From: Microbacterium oxydans
GTDB lineage: Bacteria; Actinomycetota; Actinomycetes; Actinomycetales; Microbacteriaceae
NCBI RefSeq assembly: GCF_006540085.1
Contig: NZ_BJOG01000004.1
Coordinates: forward strand, 248,001 to 312,000
Reading direction: 5' to 3'
DNA length: 64,000 nt
Position numbers and translations under genes: made by a program. Every line of letters starts with the position of its first letter. Positions within the stretch are counted from its first letter, which is position 1. Under the pieces are notes generated by a model. It did no database searches, had not been told where the DNA came from, and worked only from the letters and a program-made list of their open reading frames with translations. Below are positions 53,639 through 63,403 of this stretch, one piece after another.

Positions 53639-54930
53639 CTGCTGTTCTCCTCCTGATCGCCGCCGTGCTGCTGGTGGCGTTCGGCGGTCTCATGGCCGCG
53701 ATCGATGCGGCGTACGGGGTGACCTCGCGTGCCGGACTCGCCGACATGGCGACCGAGGGCCGCAGGGCCAGGGCACTGGAGCGTATCGCCTCAGATCTCG
53801 ACGCTCACGTGAACGCGGTGGCGTTCATCCGCGTCCTCGCAGAGGTGACGGCAGCCGTGCTCGTGACGGTCGCCTTCACAATCCTGATCGAGAACAACTG
53901 GTGGGCGATGCTCGCCGCCGCGGTGCTCATGACGGCGATCACCTTCGTGCTCGTGGGGGCGAGCCCGCGGTCGTTCGGGCGTCAGCACGCCGAGGGCATG
54001 ATCCGCGGCACCGCGTCGATCGTGCGCGGGCTCCGCATCATCCTCGGCCCCCTCGCGCAAGGCCTGGTCCTGCTGGGAAACCGGGTCACCCCCGGCACGG
54101 GGCGCAGCTCCTTCACCAGCGAGGATCAGCTGCTGAGCATGGTCGACGAGGCAGCGTCGAACGATCTCATCGAAGAGGACGACCGCGACCTCATCCACTC
54201 CGTCTTCGACTTCACCGACCAGTTCGTCCGCGCCGTGATGGTGCCGCGCACCGAGATGGTGACGGTCGATGCCACGGCGACCACCGACGAGGCGATGGCA
54301 CTCTTCCTGAACCGCGGCGTGTCCCGGATGCCCGTCGTCGACGACGAGGCCGATGACGTGGTGGGAGTGCTGTACCTCAAGGATCTCGTGCAGTTCGCCT
54401 ACCGCGACGACAGTGCGTGGCGCGCGGCGTCGATCCGTCCGATCGCGAGGCCGGCGACCTTCGTCCCCGAATCGATGCGAGCGGAGACCCTCCTGCAGCA
54501 GATGAAGCGCGATGCCGTGCACGTCTGTCTGGTGATCGATGAGCACGGCGGGATCTCGGGTCTCGTGACTCTCGAGGACCTCATCGAGGAACTCGTCGGC
54601 GAGATCTCCGACGAGTACGATCAGGTATCGGCGGAGTTCGTCGATCTCGGTCACGGACGATATCGCGTGAGTGCTCGCCTCTCGCTCGAAGACGTCGGCG
54701 ATCTGTTCGGGCTCGAGCTCGAGGACGAGGACGTGGATTCGATCGGCGGTCTGCTCGGGAAGGCGCTGGGACAGGTTCCCCAGCCCGGCGCCACGGCGAC
54801 CGTGGAAGGTCTGGTGCTCACCGGCGGTGCATCGCGGGGGCGTGGACGAGGTATCGCGACGGTGTTCGTGGAACGTGCGGCGGGGGAACCCGACGCTTCG
54901 CAGGATGAAGGAGATCGAGACGATGACTGA
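53635..54930 (+). CDS. CNNM/CorC-like membrane protein (DUF21, CBS pair)
   Basis: 431 residues. Three or four N-terminal TM helices (DUF21 domain, about 1-125), a CBS pair (about 200-325, with VMVPRTEMVTVDATATTDEA and VCLVIDEHGGISGLVTLEDL) and a C-terminal CorC_HlyC domain. Members are Mg2+ exporters or transport regulators, though often called hemolysins. Starts in ATGA overlap with ybeY and overlaps era by 8 bases. Confidence 0.92.
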   Translation: MTAVLLLIAAVLLVAFGGLMAAIDAAYGVTSRAGLADMATEGRRARALERIASDLDAHVNAVAFIRVLAEVTAAVLVTVAFTILIENNWWAMLAAAVLMTAITFVLVGASPRSFGRQHAEGMIRGTASIVRGLRIILGPLAQGLVLLGNRVTPGTGRSSFTSEDQLLSMVDEAASNDLIEEDDRDLIHSVFDFTDQFVRAVMVPRTEMVTVDATATTDEAMALFLNRGVSRMPVVDDEADDVVGVLYLKDLVQFAYRDDSAWRAASIRPIARPATFVPESMRAETLLQQMKRDAVHVCLVIDEHGGISGLVTLEDLIEELVGEISDEYDQVSAEFVDLGHGRYRVSARLSLEDVGDLFGLELEDEDVDSIGGLLGKALGQVPQPGATATVEGLVLTGGASRGRGRGIATVFVERAAGEPDASQDEGDRDDD

Positions 54931-55819
54931 CGACACCCGAAGCGGTTTCGTGACCTTCGTCGGCCGCCCCAACGTCGGGAAGTCGACGCTCACGAACGCC
55001 CTCGTCGGCGAGAAGATCGCGATCACGAGCGAGAAGCCGCAGACGACACGTCGCGCTATCCGCGGCATCGTCAATCGCCCGGAGGGGCAGCTGGTCATCG
55101 TGGACACCCCGGGGATCCACAAGCCGCGCACGCTGCTCGGCGAGCGGCTGAACGACCTCGTGGAGCAGGTGCTGGGCGACGTCGACGTCATCGGATTCTG
55201 CGTTCCTGCGAATGAGAAGGTGGGCCCGGGGGACAGGCGGATCGCGGCATCCCTCGACGGGTACCCGCGCGCGAAGAAGATCGCGATCGTGACCAAGATG
55301 GATGCGGCCGGCCGTGACGAGGTCACGGAGCGTTTGCTGGAGGTCGATTCGCTGCGCGAGGACTGGGCCGCGGTCGTCCCGCTGTCCGCCCTCACCCGCG
55401 AGCAGCTCGACGTGTTGTCGGACGAGATCCTGACGCTGATGCCGAAGGGGCCCGCGCTGTACCCGGAGGGCATCACGACCGACGAGTCGCAGGAGGACCG
55501 GATCGCCGAGATGATCCGCGAGGCCGCTCTCGAGGGCGTGCGCGACGAGCTTCCGCATTCGATCGCCGTCGTCATCGACGACATCGCGCCGAGGGAGGGC
55601 ACCGACCTCACCGACGTGCACGCATCCATCGTCGTGGAGCGTGACAGCCAGAAGGCGATCATCATCGGGCATAAGGGCAAGCGTCTCAGCGAGGTGGGCG
55701 CGCGAGCGCGTGCGGGCATCGAGGAACTGCTGGGGACGCGCGTCTTCCTCGGGTTGCATGTGAAGGTCGCGAAGGAGTGGCAGCGCGACCCGAAACAGCT
55801 CGGCAGACTCGGGTTCTGA
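54923..55819 (+). CDS. era: GTPase Era
   Basis: 298 residues. G1 GRPNVGKST, G3 DTPGIHKPR, G4 TKMD, and a C-terminal KH domain with GHKGKRLSEVGARAR that binds the 3' end of 16S rRNA. It checks late 30S assembly. ATG 54923 has AAGGAGAT 7 bases upstream and overlaps the CNNM stop; the frame is open far upstream in another gene. Last gene of the HIT-phoH-ybeY-era unit. Confidence 0.96.
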   Translation: MTDDTRSGFVTFVGRPNVGKSTLTNALVGEKIAITSEKPQTTRRAIRGIVNRPEGQLVIVDTPGIHKPRTLLGERLNDLVEQVLGDVDVIGFCVPANEKVGPGDRRIAASLDGYPRAKKIAIVTKMDAAGRDEVTERLLEVDSLREDWAAVVPLSALTREQLDVLSDEILTLMPKGPALYPEGITTDESQEDRIAEMIREAALEGVRDELPHSIAVVIDDIAPREGTDLTDVHASIVVERDSQKAIIIGHKGKRLSEVGARARAGIEELLGTRVFLGLHVKVAKEWQRDPKQLGRLGF

Positions 55820-55873
55820 GATGACATCCGGCACTACGTCGATGGCGGCGGGAAGGCCGCCGACCCCGACGAC

Positions 55874-56401
55874 ATGAGCGGCCGCAGCGAAGACCCGAAT
55901 CCGCTGCGCGACGAGGTCTTCAGCCGGGTGTTCGACGAACACTGGGCAGCCGTTCGACACCACATCGAGGGCGTGGTCGGCGCCGAGGCCGAGGTCACCG
56001 AGATCGTCTCTGAGGTCTTCCTGCTCGCCTGGACGAAGCTGCGCCCTGCCCGTCCGCCGAGTCGGGTCTGGCTTCTGCGGGCAGCTGATCGGCGACTGGG
56101 TGCCCGCTCCGGTCGTACGTCAGCACCGCACGGTGTGTTCGATGCCGTGCGTCTCGGCGTCTCCGGCGAGGAAGGTGAACCCGATCCTGTCGGCAGGGTG
56201 GCGGTCATGCGGGCTTTGGCTGTCCTCACTCCCCGCCAGAGGCGTATCATCATGCTCACGTACTGGGACGGACTCACGGTGGGGGAGATCGCGGAGTTGT
56301 CGCGCACTTCCGAGTTCCGGGTGCGGAAGTCGCTGGGACGTGCGCGGGAACGCCTGCGTGCGGAGCTGGGTCTGGAGGGGCTGATAACGGGTGATGATTG
56401 A
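55874..56401 (+). CDS. ECF-type RNA polymerase sigma factor
   Basis: 175 residues with regions sigma-2 (about 12-70, VFDEHWAAVRHHIEGVVGAE) and sigma-4 (about 112-165, LTPRQRRIIMLTYWDGLTVG followed by EIAELSRTSEFRVRKSLGRA). No sigma-3, so an ECF factor of the extracytoplasmic stress type. The gene overlaps the next, a one-TM protein, suggesting a sigma/anti-sigma-like pair. Targets unknown; the secreted protein at 57371 is the nearest candidate. Confidence 0.88.
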   Translation: MSGRSEDPNPLRDEVFSRVFDEHWAAVRHHIEGVVGAEAEVTEIVSEVFLLAWTKLRPARPPSRVWLLRAADRRLGARSGRTSAPHGVFDAVRLGVSGEEGEPDPVGRVAVMRALAVLTPRQRRIIMLTYWDGLTVGEIAELSRTSEFRVRKSLGRARERLRAELGLEGLITGDD

Positions 56402-57374
56402 CGATGCCGTACTCGAACGGATGCTGATCGACGCCGATCCCGCACCGACGCCGCGTGAGGCGGCACCCGATGCCCTGGCTCTCGCGACCAGGGATCGTAT
56501 CCTCCGCACGAGTGCGGCGCCTCGCAGGAGACGTCGGCGGGCGATCGGCTGGGCCTCCGGGCTGACGGCGGTCGCCGCATCCACCGCCCTGGCCTTCGCC
56601 GTCTTCTCGCCCCAGGGCGCCGCGGTGGCCGGGATGCCATCGCCTCTCGACTTCGAAGGCTCGACCACGGTCGCGCAGACGGTGGATGACGCGGACGCGG
56701 CTCTCGCCGGTCCGACCGGACCCGCAGCGCCGGAGCGCGCCGTGCGGACCGCCTTCTGGGGGTTCTCGGTCGAGGTCGAGGCGAAGGTCAGCAAGGTCGT
56801 CCCGCAGCTCTCCACGCTCACGTGGGAACCGGACGGCTCGGGCCGGATGACGATCGTCGCCGGCGTCCCCTACGATCCGGAGGACGCGGTGGCGAGCAAC
56901 GCCGCCGAGGTGACCAGCAGTGGGGAGGTCGTCACCGACCTCGTCATGGCGCCGGGCGATTTCTACACCCCCTGGACGGACGTGCCGGGCGAGACGCGTC
57001 AGGACATGATCGCCATCCTCCGTGCCTTCGGCATGCCTGAGAACCCGACGGCGTACGACGTCGAGGTGGCTTTCACGTCGGTCCTCGACCAGTGGACGCT
57101 GACGAACGCGCAGCACCGCGAGCTGCTCGCGCTCCTCGAGGAGGCGCAGGGCGGGGAAGCGCTCGGGATGACGAAGGACCGTCTGGGGCGGGAAGTGAAC
57201 GGCGTCAGGGTCATATCGCCGGATGGCGCCGCCAGCGATCTGATCCTGGTCTCCCGTGACACCGGCAGGATCGTGGGCGTCGAACGCACCGTGTTGATCG
57301 CAGACGACGTCTTCGCCGCCGGTTCGATCATCTCGTATCAGATGTGGGACCTCGATGAGGAGGAGATCAGATGA
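56391..57374 (+). CDS. One-TM sigma-associated membrane protein
   Basis: 327 residues. A cytoplasmic part of about 48 residues ending in a basic patch (RRRRRRAIG), one TM helix (about 52-72) and a large extracytoplasmic domain. The organisation resembles CU044_5270-type proteins that follow ECF sigma genes in actinobacteria. There is no HxxxCxxC zinc anti-sigma motif, so the cytoplasmic part would act differently if it holds sigma. GTG 56391 has GGAGGGG 10 bases upstream; ATG 56394 is next. The gene overlaps the sigma stop and, at the other end, the secreted protein gene. Confidence 0.72.
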   Translation: MMIDDAVLERMLIDADPAPTPREAAPDALALATRDRILRTSAAPRRRRRRAIGWASGLTAVAASTALAFAVFSPQGAAVAGMPSPLDFEGSTTVAQTVDDADAALAGPTGPAAPERAVRTAFWGFSVEVEAKVSKVVPQLSTLTWEPDGSGRMTIVAGVPYDPEDAVASNAAEVTSSGEVVTDLVMAPGDFYTPWTDVPGETRQDMIAILRAFGMPENPTAYDVEVAFTSVLDQWTLTNAQHRELLALLEEAQGGEALGMTKDRLGREVNGVRVISPDGAASDLILVSRDTGRIVGVERTVLIADDVFAAGSIISYQMWDLDEEEIR

Positions 57375-57844
57375 GGCGGAGGGTTATCGTCGCTGCGACG
57401 ATGCTGAGCGCAATACTGCTTCTCAGTGCGGCACCGGCGCAGGCTGCTTTGGAGGGCGACGACGCTGTCGCTCCCGAGATCATCGCGATGCTCGAGGAAG
57501 TGCCCGGCGGTGTGATCATCGATTCGACGCATGCGGCGTGGCCCGCGCTCGGCATGGAACTCGCGATCGGGACCATCGCGCTCCGGTCGGCGCTTTCGGT
57601 CGGGAGCTGTGCGACCGATCGGTTCTGCGCCTACAGCGCCGGGTCGCTCGGCGGCAACAAGCTCACGTTCAGCGTGTGCAGCGTCAACACGATTCCCTCC
57701 ACGTTCATCGCGAAGTCGGTCGCCAATGCGCGGAGCTCCGGCCACGTGCAGGCGCGAAACGGCAGCACCACGGTCACCACCGTCAACGCGGGAAGCTGGG
57801 CGAACCTCGCAGGCACGGTCAACAACCTCCGCTGCGTCCTCTGA
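57371..57844 (+). CDS. Secreted protein resembling peptidase inhibitor I36
   Basis: 157 residues. A signal peptide is cut after PAQA (residue 25). A mature N-terminal region (30-75) is followed by a small Cys-containing domain: CATDRFCAYSAGSLGGNKLT, then Cys in FSVCS and a terminal NLRCVL. This spacing is like I36/SMPI inhibitors, which have a beta/gamma-crystallin fold. Four Cys could form two disulfides. ATG overlaps the membrane protein stop (ATGA), so it is made with the sigma pair. Inhibitor activity is only a guess. Confidence 0.68.
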   Translation: MRRRVIVAATMLSAILLLSAAPAQAALEGDDAVAPEIIAMLEEVPGGVIIDSTHAAWPALGMELAIGTIALRSALSVGSCATDRFCAYSAGSLGGNKLTFSVCSVNTIPSTFIAKSVANARSSGHVQARNGSTTVTTVNAGSWANLAGTVNNLRCVL

Positions 57845-57857
57845 GCAGGTCCGAGCG

Positions 57858-58811
57858 ATGACGGTGGTGGTCTCTCGAGCGCGGCACTGGGTCGCCGCGG
57901 GGTGGGGTTCGCCCGACCTCTGGGAGTTCGTCGAGCACGACATTCCGGCTCCGGAGCACGGCATGGTCACCATTCGCGTCCTCGCCGCCGGGGTGAACCC
58001 CGCTGATGCGAAACATGTCGCTGCTGCCCGACCGGGCGTCGAGCTGCCGGTGCCGATCGGGTATGAGGTCTCGGGAGAGGTCTCGGCCATCGGCCAGGGT
58101 ACCCGCATCGGTTCGGGCGCTGTCGACATCGGCGACGAGGTCATCGCCTTCCGCGTGCGAGGCGGCTATGCGACCGCGGTCACCGTCCCGGCTGAGAAGG
58201 TCTTCGCGAAGCCCTCCACCCTGACGCATCCGGAGGCGGCGAACCTGCTCCTCGTGGGTACGACTGCCGCGGAGATGCTCGCCGTCACCGGTGCGGCGCC
58301 GGGGGAGACGATCCTGCTCCACGGTGCCTCCGGTGCTGTCGGTGCGAGCGTGCTGCAGCAGGCACGCCTGCGGGGCATACGCGTCATCGGAACGGCGAGC
58401 GAGTCCCGGTTCGACGAGGTGCGACGATTCGGAGGGCTCCCGGTGCGCTACGGTTCGGGGCTCGCCGCACGTGTGCGCGCTCTGGCGGACGGGCCGATCG
58501 CTGCGGCATTGGACGCCGTGGGGACGCACGAAGCGGTGGATGCATCGCTCGAACTGGTAGGCGATCGTCGGCGGATCGTGACCATCGCCGCGGCTGACCG
58601 CGCGACGGCCGACGGCATCCTCGCCATCGCCGGCTCCATGGCCGAGAGCGCACGTTTCCGGGATGAGGTCCGCAGCGAGTTGATCGCTCTGGCGCAGAAC
58701 GGCGATCTCGTCGTTCCCCTGGCCCGCACGTTTCCGCTCTCCGAGGCACGCGCGGCCCACCGACTTCTCGCCACGGGTCACCCCGGAGGCAAGCTCGCGT
58801 TGATCCCGTAG
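57858..58811 (+). CDS. NADP-dependent quinone oxidoreductase-like (MDR family)
   Basis: 317 residues, zinc-free medium-chain reductase: GroES-like N-terminal half (VLAAGVNPADAKHVA, EVSGEVSAIG) and Rossmann half with LLHGASGAVGASVLQQARLR and VIGTASESRFDEVRRFG. The enzyme reduces quinones or enones with NADPH. It starts 14 bases after the secreted protein stop, so it may be carried on the same transcript, but no functional link is visible. Confidence 0.9.
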   Translation: MTVVVSRARHWVAAGWGSPDLWEFVEHDIPAPEHGMVTIRVLAAGVNPADAKHVAAARPGVELPVPIGYEVSGEVSAIGQGTRIGSGAVDIGDEVIAFRVRGGYATAVTVPAEKVFAKPSTLTHPEAANLLLVGTTAAEMLAVTGAAPGETILLHGASGAVGASVLQQARLRGIRVIGTASESRFDEVRRFGGLPVRYGSGLAARVRALADGPIAAALDAVGTHEAVDASLELVGDRRRIVTIAAADRATADGILAIAGSMAESARFRDEVRSELIALAQNGDLVVPLARTFPLSEARAAHRLLATGHPGGKLALIP

Positions 58812-58812
58812 C

Positions 58813-59460
58813 TCAGTCGATCTCCCGAAGCGCTGAGGTCACGATCACGACGCCGTCACCGTACTCCGCGTCAGCGGCCTCCTGGATGGCACCGTCATCC
58901 CACGTGACGCTGAGCCGGACGTAGCCGCGGTCCGTGCTGACGGTGAGCGCCTCTCCACCGAGACGGGTGGCGATGTCGTCCTGGATCCTCGTGAGCTCGT
59001 CGGCCGGTGTGGTGCCGTCGACGCCGCCCGTCGGATCCTCCGCTGGGATCGGGTCGAACAACGCGAGCATGATCGGTGGATCGGTGTTGGTGAGCCGTTC
59101 ACCGTCGTAGGTCGCGTAGACGGCGTAGGCGCCCCAGGTGGTCTCTCCGCTGGACTCGTTGCCCTCGAGTCCGGCCCAGGACCAGCCGGCGAGAGGCACT
59201 CCGCTGCACTGGGGCGGATGCGATTCCATGATCGCTCGCAGACACAGCTGTACCTCGCCCGCCACATCGAGCACCGTGCCCACGCCGATCACGCGCCCTT
59301 CCGGGAGGCCAGGCCGGACGTCTTCGAGCCCCTGCCCTGATGGTGCAGACGTGCTCGTCGGCGCCGCGGAGCCTCCGGGCCCGGAGGTGCAGGCGCTCAG
59401 GAGCAGGAGGCTGAAGACGGAGGCGACGGCGAGGGTCAGGCGACGCGGCGATGTGCTCAT
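58813..59460 (-). CDS. Lipoprotein of unknown function
   Basis: 215 residues. Lipobox LSAC (Cys23) after a clear signal, then a Ser/Thr/Pro linker. The folded part contains VQLCLRAIMESHPPQCSGVPLAGWSW, with two Cys and paired Trp, and a C-terminal repeat-like region (DGGAIQEAADAEYGDG style acidic end). I do not recognise a family, though similar lipoproteins occur widely in actinobacteria. ATG 59460 has no strong ribosome site. It ends 2 bases from the convergent oxidoreductase stop. Confidence 0.78.
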   Translation of the reverse strand: MSTSPRRLTLAVASVFSLLLLSACTSGPGGSAAPTSTSAPSGQGLEDVRPGLPEGRVIGVGTVLDVAGEVQLCLRAIMESHPPQCSGVPLAGWSWAGLEGNESSGETTWGAYAVYATYDGERLTNTDPPIMLALFDPIPAEDPTGGVDGTTPADELTRIQDDIATRLGGEALTVSTDRGYVRLSVTWDDGAIQEAADAEYGDGVVIVTSALREID

Positions 59461-59524
59461 ATCGGGGAGTGTCGACAGCGAAGGAAACGTCTCACACCCG
59501 TCGAATCGGCGGAGTCAACCCTGC

Positions 59525-59530
59525 TAGCAT
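59525..59530 (+). promoter_or_regulatory. -10 box (TAGCAT) of the leuA leader
   Basis: TAGCAT ends 6 bases before the leader peptide ATG at 59537. The leader RNA would begin at that ATG, so ribosomes load on a leaderless coding start. Confidence 0.5.
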
Positions 59531-59536
59531 GACCAC

Positions 59537-59567
59537 ATGCCTTTCGGCGGTCTGCTTCTTCTTAGCT

Positions 59568-59584
<17 letters not shown>
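59537..59584 (+). CDS. leuA leader peptide with four Leu codons
   Basis: A 15-codon reading frame, MPFGGLLLLSCRDES then TAA, precedes leuA. Four Leu codons in a row (CTG CTT CTT CTT) let the ribosome sense charged tRNA-Leu; CTT is uncommon in genes here, which sharpens stalling. The stop falls in the loop of a following hairpin (59568-59608). When leucine is short, a stalled ribosome should change the folding of the leader RNA and allow leuA expression. No Shine-Dalgarno; the -10 box is 6 bases away. Confidence 0.78.
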
Positions 59585-61408
<1,824 letters not shown>

Positions 61409-61414
61409 TCCCGG

Positions 61415-61472
61415 TTCGAATCGCGCGATCGGTCGTGTCCGTCGACAGGAGGGGACCGATCGCGCGATTCGA
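61415..61472. terminator. Long inverted repeat after leuA
   Basis: TCGAATCGCGCGATCGGT (61415-61432) is perfectly complementary to ACCGATCGCGCGATTCGA (61455-61472), an 18-bp stem with a 22-base loop, in the gap between leuA and the convergent VOC gene. There is no T run, so it may work with Rho or as an mRNA-stabilising end. Confidence 0.6.
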
Positions 61473-61480
61473 GGTAGAGG

Positions 61481-61861
61481 TCAGTCCACCCACTGCACCA
61501 GCTGCCAGATGAGGCCGTTGGGGTCGGCGAACTGACCACAGCGCTCGCCCCAGGGTTCAGTCTCCGGAGGGGTGACCACACGAGCGCCTGCGTCGGCGAT
61601 GCGGGTGAACTCCCGGTCGATATCGTCGACGACGAAGACGATCAGGGTGCCCTGACCGGCGGAGCCGGCGATCTCTTGTGGGCGGAACGTCGAGAGCCCG
61701 GTCTGGAGGAAGATCATGTTCGGGACGGGCCCCGGGTGCTGCAACGAGACGAAGCCGTCCGCGGACATCGCCTCCTCGAAGCCGAAGTGCGTCGTGGCGA
61801 AGGCGGCGGAGGCCGCCACGTCGGGGACGTTGAACGAGAGGGCGGTCTGAGTGATGTTCAC
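61481..61861 (-). CDS. VOC family (glyoxalase-like) protein
   Basis: 126 residues, one vicinal-oxygen-chelate domain: LSFNVPDVAASAAFATTHFG, VSLQHPG, LIVFVVDDIDREFTRI and FADPNGLIWQLVQW. The His-Glu metal pattern is partial, so it could be a bleomycin/drug-binding protein or an enzyme. GTG 61861 is chosen because GGAG lies 6 bases upstream; ATG 61876 is the alternative. It is divergent from the TetR gene with a palindrome between them, so it is the probable TetR target. Confidence 0.85.
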   Translation of the reverse strand: MNITQTALSFNVPDVAASAAFATTHFGFEEAMSADGFVSLQHPGPVPNMIFLQTGLSTFRPQEIAGSAGQGTLIVFVVDDIDREFTRIADAGARVVTPPETEPWGERCGQFADPNGLIWQLVQWVD

Positions 61862-61881
61862 GGTTCTCCATTCCAAAAGTC

Positions 61882-61894
61882 TGTACAGTGTACA
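61882..61894. promoter_or_regulatory. TGTACA-N-TGTACA palindrome, candidate TetR operator
   Basis: Two TGTACA half-sites separated by one base form a 13-bp palindrome in the 66-base gap between the divergent VOC and TetR genes. It lies 21 bases before the VOC GTG and upstream of the TetR -10 box, a place where a TetR dimer would shut off both genes. Confidence 0.55.
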
Positions 61895-61914
61895 AGGTTA
61901 AGGCGGAAGCGGTC

Positions 61915-61920
61915 TAGGCT
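61915..61920 (+). promoter_or_regulatory. -10 box (TAGGCT) of the tetR gene
   Basis: TAGGCT is followed by 7 bases and ATG 61928, with no ribosome site; leaderless start is likely. Confidence 0.45.
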
Positions 61921-61927
61921 ATTCCCG

Positions 61928-62671
61928 ATGGCCAAGAATCTCGTCGATCTGCTCTGGCGGCACAGCCCCGCGGCTCCCGTGACCCGCCAGCGCGGGCCGA
62001 AGGCACGTCACTCGGCGGATGACGTCGTGGATCGTGCCGTCGCACTGGCTGACGCCGACGGCCTCGGCGCGGTGACGATCCGCTCGCTGGCGCAGTCCCT
62101 CGACCTCACCCCGATGTCGATCTACACGCACGTCAACAGCCGTGCCGACCTGCTCGTGCTGATGGCGGATGCGATGCACGCCAGTCTTCGCAGTGAGCCC
62201 GCGGAGGCCTCGGGCTGGCGTGCGGCGGTCCGGGCGGTCGCCGAGGACAACCTGCGCCTCCTCCGCGCTCATCCATGGCTCATCGACATTCACGATCCCC
62301 GTGTCGCATTCGGCCCTGGCACCATCGCCAAGTACGACCGGGAACTCCATGCTTTCGACGACCTCGGTCTCAGCGACGTGGAGCGTGACGCGGCGCTGAG
62401 CTTCGTGCTGGACTTCACTCTCGCTGCGGCGGCTCGGATGCGCGAGGAGCAGCGCGCAGCGGCGTTCGCGGCATCGTGGGCAGAGGCCGCACCGCGTCTG
62501 GCGGCCTACCTCGGTGAGGAGATGCCGCTCGCCAGGTCGGTGGGTCAGTCTGCGGGGGAAGCCATGGGCGTTCCCTACGACGCTCGAACGGCGTGGGACT
62601 TCGGTCTCGAGCGAGTGATCGACGGACTCGCCGGCATGGTACGCGGCGCGGACCGCCTCCGCGGCACCTGA
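61928..62671 (+). CDS. TetR/AcrR family transcriptional regulator
   Basis: 247 residues. N-terminal HTH (about 28-75) reads GAVTIRSLAQSLDLTPMSIY and THVNSRADLL, followed by an all-helical ligand domain of the TetR_C type. Members bind a small molecule and release the operator. The palindrome just upstream and the divergent VOC gene suggest control of that pair; the ligand may be the VOC substrate or a drug. The frame is open to 61676 inside the VOC gene; ATG 61928 starts the domain and has the promoter next to it. Confidence 0.9.
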   Translation: MAKNLVDLLWRHSPAAPVTRQRGPKARHSADDVVDRAVALADADGLGAVTIRSLAQSLDLTPMSIYTHVNSRADLLVLMADAMHASLRSEPAEASGWRAAVRAVAEDNLRLLRAHPWLIDIHDPRVAFGPGTIAKYDRELHAFDDLGLSDVERDAALSFVLDFTLAAAARMREEQRAAAFAASWAEAAPRLAAYLGEEMPLARSVGQSAGEAMGVPYDARTAWDFGLERVIDGLAGMVRGADRLRGT

Positions 62672-62676
62672 ACCGG

Positions 62677-63369
62677 TCAGTCCTGAGGCTTCACGATCGC
62701 GATCGCGCCGGTCTCCGCGGCGACCTTACGGCGGTAGAGACGGCGCTGCTCCGGGAGCGAGACATCGAACGTCACCGCGAGGATCCGGATCACGGCCGTC
62801 ACGACGATGCCGATGACCGCCGCGAGGGGAATCGGCATCCCGAGTGCGACGGCGATCACGATGAACGTGCACCCCGCTCCGGCAGCGACCGCGTACAGCG
62901 AGCCGACGTGCATGATCGCGGTCGGCAGGCCCATCAGCATGTCGCGGAGCACGCTTCCTCCGACCGCGGCACAGACGCCGATGAAGACCGCCGGCACCTC
63001 GGGAATCCCGAAGGCGAGGGCCTTGCTCGTGCCGAAGGCGCCGAACATGCCGATCACCACGGCATCGAGGACGACGATGGCGGTGTTCAGGCGGGTGAAG
63101 AGCCCGGCGAGCAGCATGCCCAGAAGCGCGGCGCCGGCCGCAGTGACCAGGTACCACTGATTCTGCAGCGTGGCGGGGGTCTGCCCGAGCAGGATGTCGC
63201 GGATCAGACCACCGCCCATCCCGATCATGATGCCGATGATGGCCACCCCGAGCCAGTCGAGCCGTCTCTGACCCTGAAAACCCGATGCGAACATCGCGCC
63301 CTGGACTCCGCCGAGGCCGACGCCGAGCAGGTCCGCCCAGAGCGGAATGATGAAGAGCGGTTCGGTCAC
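62677..63369 (-). CDS. TRIC-type cation channel family protein (UPF0126)
   Basis: 230 residues, six or seven TM helices in two related halves. Each half has the glycine-rich motif: [13 protein letters not shown] and [13 protein letters not shown]. Bacterial members form trimeric K+ channels related to TRIC-A/B. GTG 63369 is preceded by GAGAAT with 6 bases between, a leaderless-type start; the frame runs to 63411 but would enter recO. It is divergent from recO. Confidence 0.88.
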   Translation of the reverse strand: MTEPLFIIPLWADLLGVGLGGVQGAMFASGFQGQRRLDWLGVAIIGIMIGMGGGLIRDILLGQTPATLQNQWYLVTAAGAALLGMLLAGLFTRLNTAIVVLDAVVIGMFGAFGTSKALAFGIPEVPAVFIGVCAAVGGSVLRDMLMGLPTAIMHVGSLYAVAAGAGCTFIVIAVALGMPIPLAAVIGIVVTAVIRILAVTFDVSLPEQRRLYRRKVAAETGAIAIVKPQD

Positions 63370-63375
63370 CCGTTC

Positions 63376-63397
63376 ATTCTCGCGCACGGAGGATAAT
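63376..63397. promoter_or_regulatory. Divergent -10 boxes for TRIC channel and recO genes
   Basis: On the minus strand GAGAAT (63381 to 63376) ends 6 bases before GTG 63369. On the plus strand GATAAT (63392-63397) ends 6 bases before GTG 63404. The 34-base gap thus appears to hold two leaderless promoters. GGAGG at 63388-63392 is 11 bases before the recO GTG, rather far for a ribosome site. Confidence 0.4.
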
Positions 63398-63403
63398 CGA
63401 AGG

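Noticed and set aside
56391..57374. Zinc-dependent anti-sigma factor
   Set aside because: The HxxxCxxC motif is absent from the cytoplasmic part, so only a general sigma-associated role is proposed.
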